Shown: positions 34,802 to 45,387 of the stretch, piece after piece | Numbering within the stretch: the first letter of the stretch is position 1 | Layout: each line of letters starts with the position of its first letter | Assembly: GCF_028372415.1 (NCBI RefSeq) | Contig: NC_092872.1 | Span: 550,641,705-550,705,704, forward strand | Direction: 5' to 3' | Length of the DNA: 64,000 nt | From: Notamacropus eugenii | Taxonomy: Eukaryota > Chordata > Mammalia > Diprotodontia > Macropodidae | Notes under the pieces: model-generated | What the model was told of the DNA's origin: nothing | Seen by the model: only the letters and a program-made list of their open reading frames with translations | Database searches by the model: none | Made by a program: the position numbers and the translations under genes

Positions 34802-36337
34802 GATTGAAGAGGTGGGGTCATTCTGTCTCTGGACCTTATTTTAGTTTCTTCATCTGCAAAATGAATCGCCTAAACTGGATGTACTTTGGGGCCTCTTTCA
34901 TCAATAAGTATTTGTGCTTATGCTTCTTTGAATCCTGTCTTGAGTTGTTTCACATTTCTGCTGTACATTAGTACTCTGCATTTAGGCCAATGTAATTTTC
35001 AGGAAAAATTTCCCAAAACCAAATGTGAATTAGTTTGATTTTTATGCAGTATATAATATTTATAAATTATGAAGTTTTAATTTGCTTTTACTAATTTTTA
35101 CCAACTTTTATTAACATCTCTCCTTGTGTCCTCATGATCCCATATCTGTGGAAGACTGCTGTCTCTTCTGTTCTCACCTATGACAAAAGATTTTATTCTA
35201 TTCCAAACTACTTCCCTACTTCCCTCCCCATGCTTGGTGTAATTTATTTCCCTTTTATATGATCTTCTTTTTCATCTTAAAAAATAAAATTTTAAAATTT
35301 ATAATTTTTGTGTATTTTAATGACCTCTGTGCTTTAATTTTAAAGGAAAAATTTAAAAATTTTAAAAATAGGCAGTTGTATTGATTTAATTGCTACTGGT
35401 TTGATTACCCTTTTCTTTTTTACTATGACATTTGGTGTTGTAATGTACTGTAACGGAATAGTGGTTCTTTTAATATTATCAATTTCAGTATTTTTAAATA
35501 TACATATATTTTATCAGATTTTTTTCACTGATAAAGATCTAGAAAAGCCTGGAAAACAGTAAGAGAAGCTGTAGACTAATTAGGGATAGTCAGTAAAGGA
35601 AGCAGTAGGGAAAGGGATAAGTTATTATTAAGTAAGACTTGTTGATCTTGTGAGGGACATGATTTGGATTAGAATGAGGGATAATAGTAGGGAAAGGAGT
35701 TAGGGAAACAGTTTTAGTTAGTAAGGTTAAATTAAGAGATCACAATTTAGAATCAGTTTTTATTTACTATTTACTTAGAAAATATATTATTTAAAACTAG
35801 CCCTATGTCATTGCCTTAAATGAAGACATTACCATTGGCTATAGATTTTATATGCCAGATTTGTGACTAATTCCAGAATTTCATAAAAGGCATGGAGACT
35901 TCTAAACTTGCCTTTAGATGTAATAGATGTCAGACAGTATTCTGTAGTATTAAGGAATTTAGAAAACAGCAACAAGGAAACACAACTGCATGCTACAAAT
36001 TAAAACCAGAGATGGAGTCTGTGATTCCAAATATGCCTGCACCCACTGATGGAGGGTATGTTTAGATAAAAGATTTCATATACCCTCTTTGATGATAATA
36101 AGGCAAATTTCATCCTTTTTCATGCCTACATGGTGGCAGGTGGTTTCAGAAACTCAGCAACTAGGAAACAATAGGCTAATGTCAGAATAAGCAAAATGTT
36201 TCAACAAAGGTATTAAGGAGCTAAGGTATTCAGAGGAAGCTAAAAGGAAGTTGATAGTCTAGAACCAACACATGGTAAGAGTGGTGATTTCACAGTTGAA
36301 CTGAAATAATTGAAAATGAAGCACTGAAGAAGGAAAC
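34802..36337. other. Intron 4 stretch, nothing recognised
   Basis: AT-rich, 1.5 kb; a T/A-rich low-complexity part at 35275-35375. No gene or named repeat. Confidence 0.4.
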
Positions 36338-37217
36338 TAATGGCCATACTTTACATTTCTTTTTTTAAATAATATTTTATTCTCCCCCCCCCCCCCCAAT
36401 TACATGTAAAAACAATTTTTGACTTTTTTTAAGTTCTAAGTTCCAAATTCTATTCCATCTTCCCCCAACCCCCACCAAGGTGGTAAGTACTCTAATACAG
36501 GTTATATATGTGCAATCATGTAAAACATTTCCATATTAGTCATTTTGTGCAAGAAGGTTCAAACAAAGACTCAAAAAAAAAAAAAAAGAATTGTATGCCT
36601 CAGTCTGTATTCAGACAACATCAGTTCTTTCTCTAGAGTCAGCATTTTTTCATCATGAGTACTTTGCAATTGTCTTGGATCATTGTATTTCTGAGAATAG
36701 CTAAGTCATTCACAGTTCTTTATTGCACAGTATTGCTGTTATTGTGTACAGTGTTCTCCTAGTTCTGCTCACTTCACATTGTATCAGTTCATATAGGTTC
36801 ATTCAGGTTTTTCTGAAATTATCCTGTTTGTCATCTCTTATAGCACAATAATATTCCATTACAATCATATACCACAACTCGTTCAACCATTGCCCAATTG
36901 ATGAGCATTCCCTCATTTTCCAATTCTTAGCCACCACAAAAAAAGTTGCTATAAATATTTTTGTACAAAGAGGATCACCCCCTGACTTTAAAAAGAAATC
37001 TATTTGAGATACAAAACTAGCAGTGGTACTGTGAATCTAAGTATATTCACAGTTTGATTGTTCTTTGGGCATACTTCCGAATTTGCTCTCCAGAATGGCT
37101 GGATCATTTCACAACTCTACCAAGAGTATACAGTGTATTATTGTCCAAGTTTTCCCACATTCCTTCCAACATTTATCATTTTCCTTTTTTGTTATATTAA
37201 TGGCTATACTTTATATT
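36338..37217 (-). mobile_element. L1 3' end, minus orientation, bounded by target-site duplications
   Basis: Between 36358 and 37197 the + strand is the reverse of an L1 3' end: T-rich start, C14 at 36386-36399, ATTACATGTAAAAACAATTT, GTTCTCCTAGTTCTGCTCAC, CATTGCCCAATTGATGAGCA and CAGAATGGCTGGATCATTTC. The flanks TAATGGCCATACTTTACATT (36338-36357) and TAATGGCTATACTTTATATT (37198-37217) agree at 18 of 20 positions. That is a clean target-site duplication with two C-to-T type changes. Confidence 0.85.
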
Positions 37218-37599
37218 ATAAATCCCTATCTAGTAATTTCATCAGTTCATAATTAACTGGATTGCTGTATGAGTGAATTTAAACATTTAACAATTGCAAA
37301 AGTGAACCAGACTTTCAGACCATCAGAAGAGTGACTAGGAGTTTTAAATATAGTCATGGTTGAATCAGTCTTAAATCTAATAGTTTAAATTGTGCAGAAG
37401 CAGCTGCCCAGTTGCAGAGACTATATAGAATTAATTGCCTTTTTGCTGTTAAGGAGGTATCAGTGAAATCTCTCTAGTATGCCAGATTAACACATTAACA
37501 TTGCATGAATACTTTGAAAATGTATCCAGACCCAGTACCACCTTTCCTACAGTCATGCATATCTTGAAACCAAATCCCAACATCCTTGGTGACTTGGGT

Positions 37600-38500
37600 A
37601 GCCCATTCTGTGATCCATTTACTTCAGTCAAATTATGGGATCATTGAAATACTATAGTAGCCCAGCTCTGGGACCAGATAGCATTAAATACTAGATCTGA
37701 AAGAAGATTGAGCCAGAGGGACATAGTTTAACCACTGTTTTTAATATATCACACAAATACGACTGTGTCCCAAAGGAGTGTCAGCTCATTATTTGAAACT
37801 AATAGGAATTGGCCCTCCAGCTGTAGACCTATATCCTGGGAAACACCATGGGTAAGGTTTATGCCTCCATCCTGTCTAAAGAACTCATCAATTGCAGTAT
37901 GACAAATTGCAGTATGACAAATGGGTGCATTGGTAGGAATCAAAAGGGCTTCATGCCTACTGACAGTAACAGTGGACATAATTTCCATTTGCATTCTGAT
38001 CTGCATGAAGCTAAACATAAAAGGAAAATGTTTTGTGATGACCTGGCTGGACAAAGTAAGTGAGATTGCTGTGCCATATAGTCAAGATTGCCTTTTAATG
38101 GGACTAAATGTGTGTCCATGGTGATTGATGACTGAGAGAAGAGGATGCTTTCTATACAATTTAAAATACAAAATTAGGGGACCTCAATAATATCTAAGGA
38201 AAATACCTATTATTACCTTGCAATCCCCATTGGGTTTCCATGACACAAATTCTGCCAAGGATGTAGTAACCAACATGACTACAAACTTAGACCTCATGGA
38301 TAAGTTTAAATTGTCTCCTTGACAGAAAACTTTGATCTTGCCCCACATCTCTTTCCACCTTAAGAACTATCTGGTCCTAAAGAGTGCCCTCAAACTTTTG
38401 GACAGAACAGTTTTTTAAAAAATGCCAAGAGATGACTACAACTTCCTCAAAGAGTTAGTATTGCACTTCTGTATCTCCCCTATAAAGTGGGGTGGATGAA
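37600..38500 (+). mobile_element. Degraded non-L1, non-L2 LINE: reverse-transcriptase remains of R2/NeSL-like type
   Basis: Translated on the + strand with frameshifts, the piece reads GPDSIKY (about 37672), KIEPEGHSLTTVFNISHKYD (about 37708), CRPIS then GNTMGKVYASILSKELI (about 37812-37890), RNQKGFMPTDSNSGHNFHL, EAKHKRKM, and in another frame WLDKVSEIAVPYS (about 38044-38082). The order matches R2/NeSL-type reverse transcriptases, whose landmarks are GPDGI, NWRPI, QKGF and AWLDLANAFGSVP. It differs from L1 (KAFD, FADD) and RTE. A 15-bp unit (ATTGCAGTATGACAA) is doubled at 37891-37920. Downstream frames to about 38500 are too broken to place. Confidence 0.5.
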
Positions 38501-38681
38501 CCTGCTAGCACTAGTTGTAGCAGCAGATACTAGTCAGGTGACTCGTGGGATGAGGCTTCTGGCATCAACTGATCTGATTTGACTGTCACACCATTCTCTT
38601 AACAACACAATGAGGAACAGAATCAAACATGACCCTCAACCAGGAGACCTGACTATTTAAATATATTGATAGAAGAAGAAT

Positions 38682-38779
38682 TTTGAAACGAGAGTATGTA
38701 ATATCTGGTCTTGACTGTAGAGATGATTACTTTGAAACGAGAGTATGTAATATCTGGTCTTGACTGTAGAGATGATTAC
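38682..38779 (+). repeat. 49-bp perfect tandem duplication
   Basis: The unit beginning TTTGAAACGAGAGTATGTAA and ending GATGATTAC occurs at 38682-38730 and again at 38731-38779 with no difference that I can see. It is either a recent event or a local assembly error. Confidence 0.9.
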
Positions 38780-39839
38780 CTAAAGTTTCAATTGAGTGGA
38801 GAGCAAATAACGGTGACCTTGCTCTATGGCAGAATGACAGTCTGTTGGTACTTAAGGAGTGGAGAGAAACTTCAAATAAGTGCTGAGATATTATTTTAGA
38901 CAGTAGTTATCTGCAAACCTGACTAGGGTAAAGTACATTTAGTTATCTTGAAGGCAATAGCTTCAAAAAAAATTTTTAGGGAGGTATCCTTTACCTGATT
39001 CATGGACTGGTGATTCATTCACAGAGCCAAACTGGTCTGTGTCCCATTGAATAGGACTAGGAGATTTGGCTGTGTAGATAGGCAGGGTTGTTTATGTGGG
39101 GCTTCAAATGAAACACTCCCACATGTGCTCTGCCACTATGCTCCTCAATTGACTGGGGCTATTATGTGATGGCACAGTGCTTTTTTAAACAGATTTAGTT
39201 AATGCCATTTAGTTATTGTCAGGAAAAACAAACAAATTGAGATTTGGGTAAGTTTAACACTTATAGGACTAACACTTACATGACTGGATTTAGTAATCTT
39301 GGGCAATTTTCTGTAGTCACACCATTGTGGATGGTATCATGTACTTTGAAAAAAAGATATTCTGCCTTTCAGTCAGCCAGGGCCAGCAGCATTGAAAAAT
39401 ATCAGATAGATTGCCAGCCTCTGACCTAGAAAGGCTACAGGGCATACTGTAGCATGCTGATAGGTCCTTAGGAAGAGGAGCTCTATATTATGTTCTCTAA
39501 ATTAAAGATCACTACGATAGCCTGATGAAGAAGACGATAGTATGGAATTCTTATCAGATGGAGCAGGGGCATATACATAGAACATATAACCAGAGTTAGA
39601 AAGTATGCAGAATGAACTCTTGAGATGAATATAGTCAGAAACGACTGGTTTCCTTACTAATTTATACCCAGTATTCTATGAATTTTCTTTGTGATCTGTT
39701 TAATGATTAATATTCACCTCTTTGGATTTTATATTGCATTCTTGCTGTTATGAACTATTTGATTGTTTAACTCTATAAAATGTAGCATATGATTGAAATG
39801 CCTGTAAGCCTGTTCACTTAACCATTAGTATTTATAAAC
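38780..39839. other. Intron 4 stretch, nothing firm
   Basis: It may carry the tail of the degraded LINE on its left; no clear motif. Confidence 0.3.
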
Positions 39840-40080
39840 CATAATAATTCACTTTTTATTATTTTATAGATGAGGAAACTAAAGCTCTGGAATTGAAATG
39901 ATTTGATCAGGCTTATAGAGTTAAGAAGTATTAAGTCATAATTTGAACCTAGTTCTCTTGAGATCAAGTCCAGTGCTTTATTCATGACAGTATTAAATGT
40001 TAGTATTACTAGATAACAGGAATCTTTATGTCCATGACACCTAGCACCTAACAGACTCTTAATAAATAAAGCGTATGAAT
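39840..40080. repeat. MIR-like (minus) and L2 3' end (plus) fragments
   Basis: TTTTATAGATGAGGAAACTA and TTTGAACCTAGTTCTCTTG belong to a reverse MIR (39840-39990); ACCTAGCACCTAACAGACTC, then TTAATAAATAAAG, is an L2 end (40025-40080). Confidence 0.5.
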
Positions 40081-40439
40081 TTAATCTCCTAGCAATAAGG
40101 ATATCTTTTTAGTCATATAAGGTTTAAAGAGATTGTTCCAAAGTCATGATATATAGCATGGTTTATTACAGCTTTCCTCGGTAAGAAAGAAGAGCTTCTA
40201 AATCTATTGTGTGCTAGTAGCTGATATGTTGTGATATCTTCTAATCTTCAGAATGTCTTTGGATCCAGGGTGAGCCATTTAATGTAATAGGACTTCTCAG
40301 GAAGGAATCTGCAGCAGTACCAGTAGTGTATCTGGACAGGTGCAGAGTGCTTACTAATAGGCAAAAACTGTCAGTGCAACAAGGCCTCTTTTTTTCTTGC
40401 AAGTTAAAGGCTATAGAAGAGTGCTTATAAGTGCTTACA

Positions 40440-40610
40440 CTGTAAGGAGAGGCAGTGGAATGTAATGGAAAGAGTGCTAGATTTTGAGTCAAGGTACATG
40501 GGTCCAGATCATAGATGTACTCCTTATGATTTCAGAGGATTTCAGTTTCCTCATCTATAAAAAGAAATGATTGAATTAGATTATCCAACCCTTCTGTCTC
40601 AAAATTGTAT
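40440..40610 (+). repeat. MIR SINE
   Basis: AGGCAGTGGAATGTAATGGA, GATTTTGAGTCAAGGTACAT and TCAGTTTCCTCATCTATAAA match the MIR head and core. Confidence 0.55.
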
Positions 40611-40886
40611 TATCTGTAAAACCTCAGTATGATTATAATCCTGTTAGGAGACCTGATTCCTGTTGTCTGTACTATTGTTGGTATTGTGATGACTTTAGGA
40701 AAATAATTTCAATTCTCCGTAGTGTTACATCTGCTCTTTTCTCTTTTACCTTTTCTCACAATGGTTTTTTTAGGATTAGTGGTAACTAATATATGCAAGT
40801 ACTTTTGTGTCATAGGCTAAATGGCCTATAATAAATCTCTACTAGAAAAAAGTAGAGGTTTTTATAATGTTCTTTGTTTTCTTTAG

Positions 40887-40985
40887 GGAGGATGGACAGC
40901 TCTTATGTGGGCATGTTATAAAGGCCGTACAGAAGTAGTAGATTTACTCCTTTCAAAAGGTGCCAATCCAAATGTCACTGGACTG
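40887..40985 (+). CDS. KIDINS220: KIDINS220 exon 5, ankyrin repeat
   Basis: 99 bp, phase 0, residues 103-135: [20 protein letters not shown]..., ending NPNVTGL. The acceptor is TTTTCTTTAG and the donor is GTAAGG. It is a canonical repeat with the GANP turn. Intron 4 before it is 9.7 kb, the longest after introns 1 and 2. Confidence 0.93.
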
Positions 40986-41306
40986 GTAAGGTTTCATTAA
41001 AAATCATTTGTAAAAGTAAACAGTTATATTTCTTTAGATACTAGAAATTGCTTAGAGTTTATCTTTTATGTTACATAAAAGTAAATATTGATGAAATAGT
41101 TATTCCATTTAAGAAAATTTCATCACAGTTCCAAGATAGATAGAATGCTCAAGATTATCATGAACAATAAACAGTGAGAACACTACTGAAAATTTATTTT
41201 TTCCAATTTACTCCTGATTATTTTTAGCAGTTACCATAAAACTCTAATGTTATTTGTAAGAAATCATAAAAGTAAAATGCTAATATTTTAAATAGTAAGT
41301 GATCTC

Positions 41307-41606
41307 ACCAGGCTTAGTAGCATATACCTACAATCCCTAGCACTAAGAATGCTGAGTCTAATGGATTGTTTGAATGTAGGAGTTCTGAGCTGCTGTTGGG
41401 CTAAAGTCTACTGGGTGTCTGTACTAAGTCTGCCACCAATATGATAATCTACTAGGAACAGGTTACCAGACTGCCTTAGGTGGGACAAACCGGCTCAGGG
41501 TAGAAACAAAGCAGGATGAGCTTCTGTGTTGCTGAATAGTGGGATTGGGCCCATGAATAGCCTGGGTGAGATAAGGGAGACCCAGTCTCACAAAAAAAAA
41601 AAAAAA
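41307..41606 (+). pseudogene. RN7SL pseudogene: 7SL RNA (SRP RNA) retropseudogene
   Basis: The whole 7SL RNA order is visible. The 5' Alu-like part is ACCAGGCTTAGTAGCATATA with TACAATCCCTAGCAC. Then come GTAGGAGTTCTGAGCTG, GGGTGTCTGTACTAAG, CACCAATATGATAATCTACT, GGTTACCAGACTGCCTTAGG, CAAACCGGCTCAGGGTAGAA, GAATAGTGGGATTGG and GAATAGCCTGGGTGAGATAA, ending GACCCAGTCTC and an A15 tail at 41592-41606. About 12 bases (the CACTGCACTCCAG segment) are deleted before CCTGGG, and many CpG sites have decayed. The A tail points to LINE-mediated retroposition. 7SL is the RNA of the signal recognition particle; this copy is surely non-functional. Confidence 0.88.
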
Positions 41607-42051
41607 GGTACTTTTTGGAGTTTATTTAATTTTTAATTCCTACTAATTATAATGAGAAGTAAATTCTAAATGTCTAAAGCATTTAGAAATATTCATAAAT
41701 TCCAAATACCATGACAGATTTTAGTACTTCTATACTATGAATGTTAAGTTATTTGAAAGACTGATGTCTGCTGAACTAGTTGCTCAAATGAAATGGACTT
41801 GGTATGTAAAATTCTTCAAAGCTGATTTGTGTCCTTTAATGCTTTTATTAATAATTCAGACTATTCCAGTATAGAGAAGTGTGTTTGTGGGGGATATGCA
41901 GTATATAGATTTTAACTTTTGCTTTTTTGGCATTTATTTTGAGTATTAAATATTTGCTAAATAGAAATGTAAGACCAATAGTATACAAAACATGTAACTA
42001 TAAAATATAACTTTTATGCCTAAGATTTTCTTTATGTTTTCAATATTTCAG
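41607..42051. other. End of intron 5
   Basis: Unique AT-rich sequence before the exon 6 acceptor (CAATATTTCAG, ending at 42051). Confidence 0.5.
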
Positions 42052-42153
42052 CAATACAATGTATATCCAATCATTTGGGCTGCTGGGCGAGGCCATGCAG
42101 ATATTGTACATTTGTTACTGAAAAATGGAGCTAAAGTCAATTGCACTGATAAG
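42052..42153 (+). CDS. KIDINS220: KIDINS220 exon 6, ankyrin repeat (34 codons)
   Basis: 102 bp, phase 0, residues 136-169: [20 protein letters not shown]..., ending KVNCTDK. It is one codon longer than the standard 33-residue unit, and VYPII replaces TPLH. The donor is GTAGGT. The extra residue sits at the start of the repeat, where the loop can absorb it. Confidence 0.93.
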
Positions 42154-45099
42154 GTAGGTTTATTTAAAGGCTACTCCTAATCAGTTTAGAGTTGACATTA
42201 TGCCCCCTTCGTATATCTAAGAACTGGGAGGATACCCTGGGCTGGAACAGGCTTTGCTGGAGGAACTTTGTTCCTAATGCTAATGAGCTTCTGGTTGACA
42301 GCCCTGAGGAGAAGTCACTTAAAAAAATAGAACATAATGCCACCTTACAGAGCACACTGGGATCTTGTATTGTCTTTGCCTCTCAGTCAGTTGTTTAATT
42401 GTAAAAATGTGGTCTGCTATAAAATAATACTTGCAAAAGATTGCCTCTTCCTCAGATAACTTGAACAGAGATGCTCTTGATATATTTGTAGGTAATTCTT
42501 ATAAAAACCTTTAAAGTATTTAAAGAGGCGTGTGTTGGTAGCTATTAATACGCTTTATTACCTTTTGGTAATAATACTCTGAAATTTTTTTCAGGCGTTT
42601 AGTAAACTTTCTCTTTCAAATACCTAGAATAGCAGTCCTTAAATGCCCTCCAGCCTGAACCTCTTCCATGTATGTATACTTGTCCTAGTCAAAGTCTTCT
42701 TTTTATCTTTGTTTTCTTCAGTACTGTTTCTGTTTTCTCAAGTCAAAATGTGATGCCTCTGCTCTGACCGCTTGATAAGAAATATCATTGTATGCTTTTT
42801 TGAAATTTATTTTCCATTTATTATCTTTGTTAACTTTCCTTAGGTTTATTATTCTTTACAAGCTTCAGCTAATTTTAGGCATTAGTCTTCTAGGTACTAT
42901 TGTTATAAGGGCTTCCTAGTTTTTTGTATTCACTATGGACTCTCTTGACTTTTTGAAGTCTTCATTAGGTAGGTACTTCTCAAGTAGCCAAACTTGTGTT
43001 TCTTTAGTTAATTCCCCCTTTTATTTTTCGTTGCACTCATTTGTAATTGTATTTTTAGAATCTTGTTTTTGTGAGCTTCTGATCCTTTTTACTTTAAGCA
43101 TCCCTTTTAGAATATTGGTCTGTGGGATTGATTATGACTTTTTTCTCTGAAATTCTTGGACATATTTGAGCAACAGTAAGTGGACTAGTTGGACTTTTTG
43201 CAAAGTTTGTGTAAAAGAGTAGGGGAATGTAAGATTTAGAAGTAGAAGTAGGTTGTAGAAGATTTTGGACACTAGTTGAGGAATTTGAACTTTACCCTTT
43301 GGATAGTGTGGGATTAATGATGAAATATTTTTAGAAAATTAATCTAGTAGCTGATCATATGGTGGATTGGAGAGTGATAGAAAATGGAGGTTGAAGTAAC
43401 AGTTAGAAAGCTATTATAATAGACCAGTTGTGAGATGATGTGGTCAGGATTAGGAATGTAAGATTTAGAGAGAGCAGGACTCATGGAGATCATTTAGTTC
43501 AACCAGTTCTACAAGTGAGAAAGCTAAGACTCAAGGATAATTCTGAGCTTTTGAACTTGGGTGACTGAGACAATTATGTCATTAAAAGTCTTAAGAGATA
43601 TCTGAAGGGAATGCTGGTTTTGAGAAAAAGTTGATAATACACATTAAACTTGAGGTGATGGTAGGATATTTTTATGGAGATATATAGTTGCCAGTCTAAT
43701 TTTCAGCATCAAAATGATTAATTAATGGAGATATAGTTTTTGGAGATGCATGGAAGTGATAGTTTGATCTTGTCTTCTTGAGTTGTCATATTTTCCAGAA
43801 ACACAGGACCCAGAGTATGCCAGGAGGCCCTGAACATGTTGTCAAGGGCAAAGCTGCCCCTGTCCTTCCCACCTCCTTTCCCTGAGCTTACATGATTTGA
43901 TGTTTGTACCCCTATCCAGATTCCTTCTATGTCTTTGGGAGTCAAACCAACTACAAAGACAGGCGCCACTTAGTCTGCACAGCTTCTCAGGATGGAGCTT
44001 GTACATAAGCAGACTATCCTATCCTTATGGCCTAGCAATACTGAAGGGAAATTGCTTTTTTCCTCCATTTTACAAGGGGATTCATCCTTTCCTCACCCCT
44101 ACTATTATCTTTATCTTTCCATGCCACTTCCATTTAGGAGGGAGATTGCTCTCTTCTCCTCCCTTTGTTGCAATTTCATAAATATGCAAGGCTTCTGTTT
44201 GAATTGTGAACTCCTTACTCCTGGAGTTCCATATGCATGTTCATTTCTCTTGTAACAATCCAGTTGTAACATGTCTCATGGACTTGTGCTATTTTTTTTT
44301 TTTATCCACAGATCGGTGTAATTTCTTTTTAGCTGTATTCTATTAATACTTGTAACCTCTTTTGGACAAGTTTTCTAATCGTGGAATAAAGGGATTAGAC
44401 TAGGTGATCTAAGGTTTCAAGCGGTTCTGAATATTTGATTCTATAATCCTATGAAGAGAAGTAAAATAGGTCACTGGAAAATGGTAGTAGAGTTAAGGGC
44501 AAGTTTTTTCTTTTAGGATGAGGATGAGGAAACACTCATATTTATATACAGAAGAGAAAGAATCAGTAGAACTGGGAAGACTAAAGGTGTAACAAAAAAT
44601 GGTTTAATTAATGGAGCAAGGCCCTGAAGGAATCAGGAGGAGGACCAAGAACATAATGAAGTAGGGTCAGCTCTCATACTCTGAGATAGGAAGCAGAGGA
44701 AAAGAACTTAATTAGAAGATGGAAATATTGAGGTTTTGGTGAGTGGCGTTAGGTGGGACAATGAAGGAGCTTCCCAAAAGAGCAGGAGGCAGATTTATCT
44801 GCTGAGAGTGAAGAAGGCAGAGGTGGTGTTGGAGGCTTGAGGAATGTGAAAAAAAAAAAAATGGAATTATGTGGAAAAAAGATAGGGAGTTCATAAAGAA
44901 TGAACAGAAGATTTACCAAATAATAATAGAAGCCTAATTGAAACATGAATTTATGAGATTAAAGTGATGAATGAAGTTGGATTGATATAACTAGTAAAAA
45001 GAGTTATATAAATCATTTCAAAGTATGACTTGAATCAAATTGAATGTGAATTTTTTCTGACATTATGTAAATGTTAATAACTTTAAATTTGTCTTACAG
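42154..45099. other. Intron 6
   Basis: 2.9 kb. A segment at about 43200-43450 resembles an L2 read in reverse (TTTGGACACTAGTTGAGGAA, CAGTTGTGAGATGATGTGGT) and 43470-43570 is MIR-like. 43740-44300 has moderate GC and 44460-44880 is purine-rich; I recognise no family there. No coding exon is seen. Confidence 0.4.
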
Positions 45100-45198
45100 T
45101 ATGGAACTACCCCCTTAGTCTGGGCTGCACGTAAGGGCCATTTGGAATGTGTTAAGCACTTACTGCATATGGGAGCCGATGTTGATCAAGAAGGAGCT
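45100..45198 (+). CDS. KIDINS220: KIDINS220 exon 7, ankyrin repeat
   Basis: 99 bp, phase 0, residues 170-202: [20 protein letters not shown]..., ending DVDQEGA. The acceptor is GTCTTACAG. The donor GTAAGT at 45199 is followed at once by a long GT run, an unusual context for a donor. Confidence 0.93.
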
Positions 45199-45203
45199 GT
45201 AAG

Positions 45204-45210
45204 TTGTGTG

Positions 45211-45258
<48 letters not shown>
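45204..45258 (+). repeat. (GT)n microsatellite abutting the exon 7 donor
   Basis: It starts only 6 bases after exon 7 and runs for about 55 bases with one TT interruption. In RNA it becomes (UG)n, the known binding motif of TDP-43 and CELF proteins, which can influence splicing. A second (GT)n lies at 45343-45386. Confidence 0.92.
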
Positions 45259-45260
<2 letters not shown>

Positions 45261-45356
45261 AAACTGAACAAGTGATGACTTCATATTTTTTTTTTTATCC
45301 AAGGAGGAAGATGATTAAATTTTAGGCATTGAAAATAAATATCTCTGTGTGTGTGC

Positions 45357-45387
<31 letters not shown>

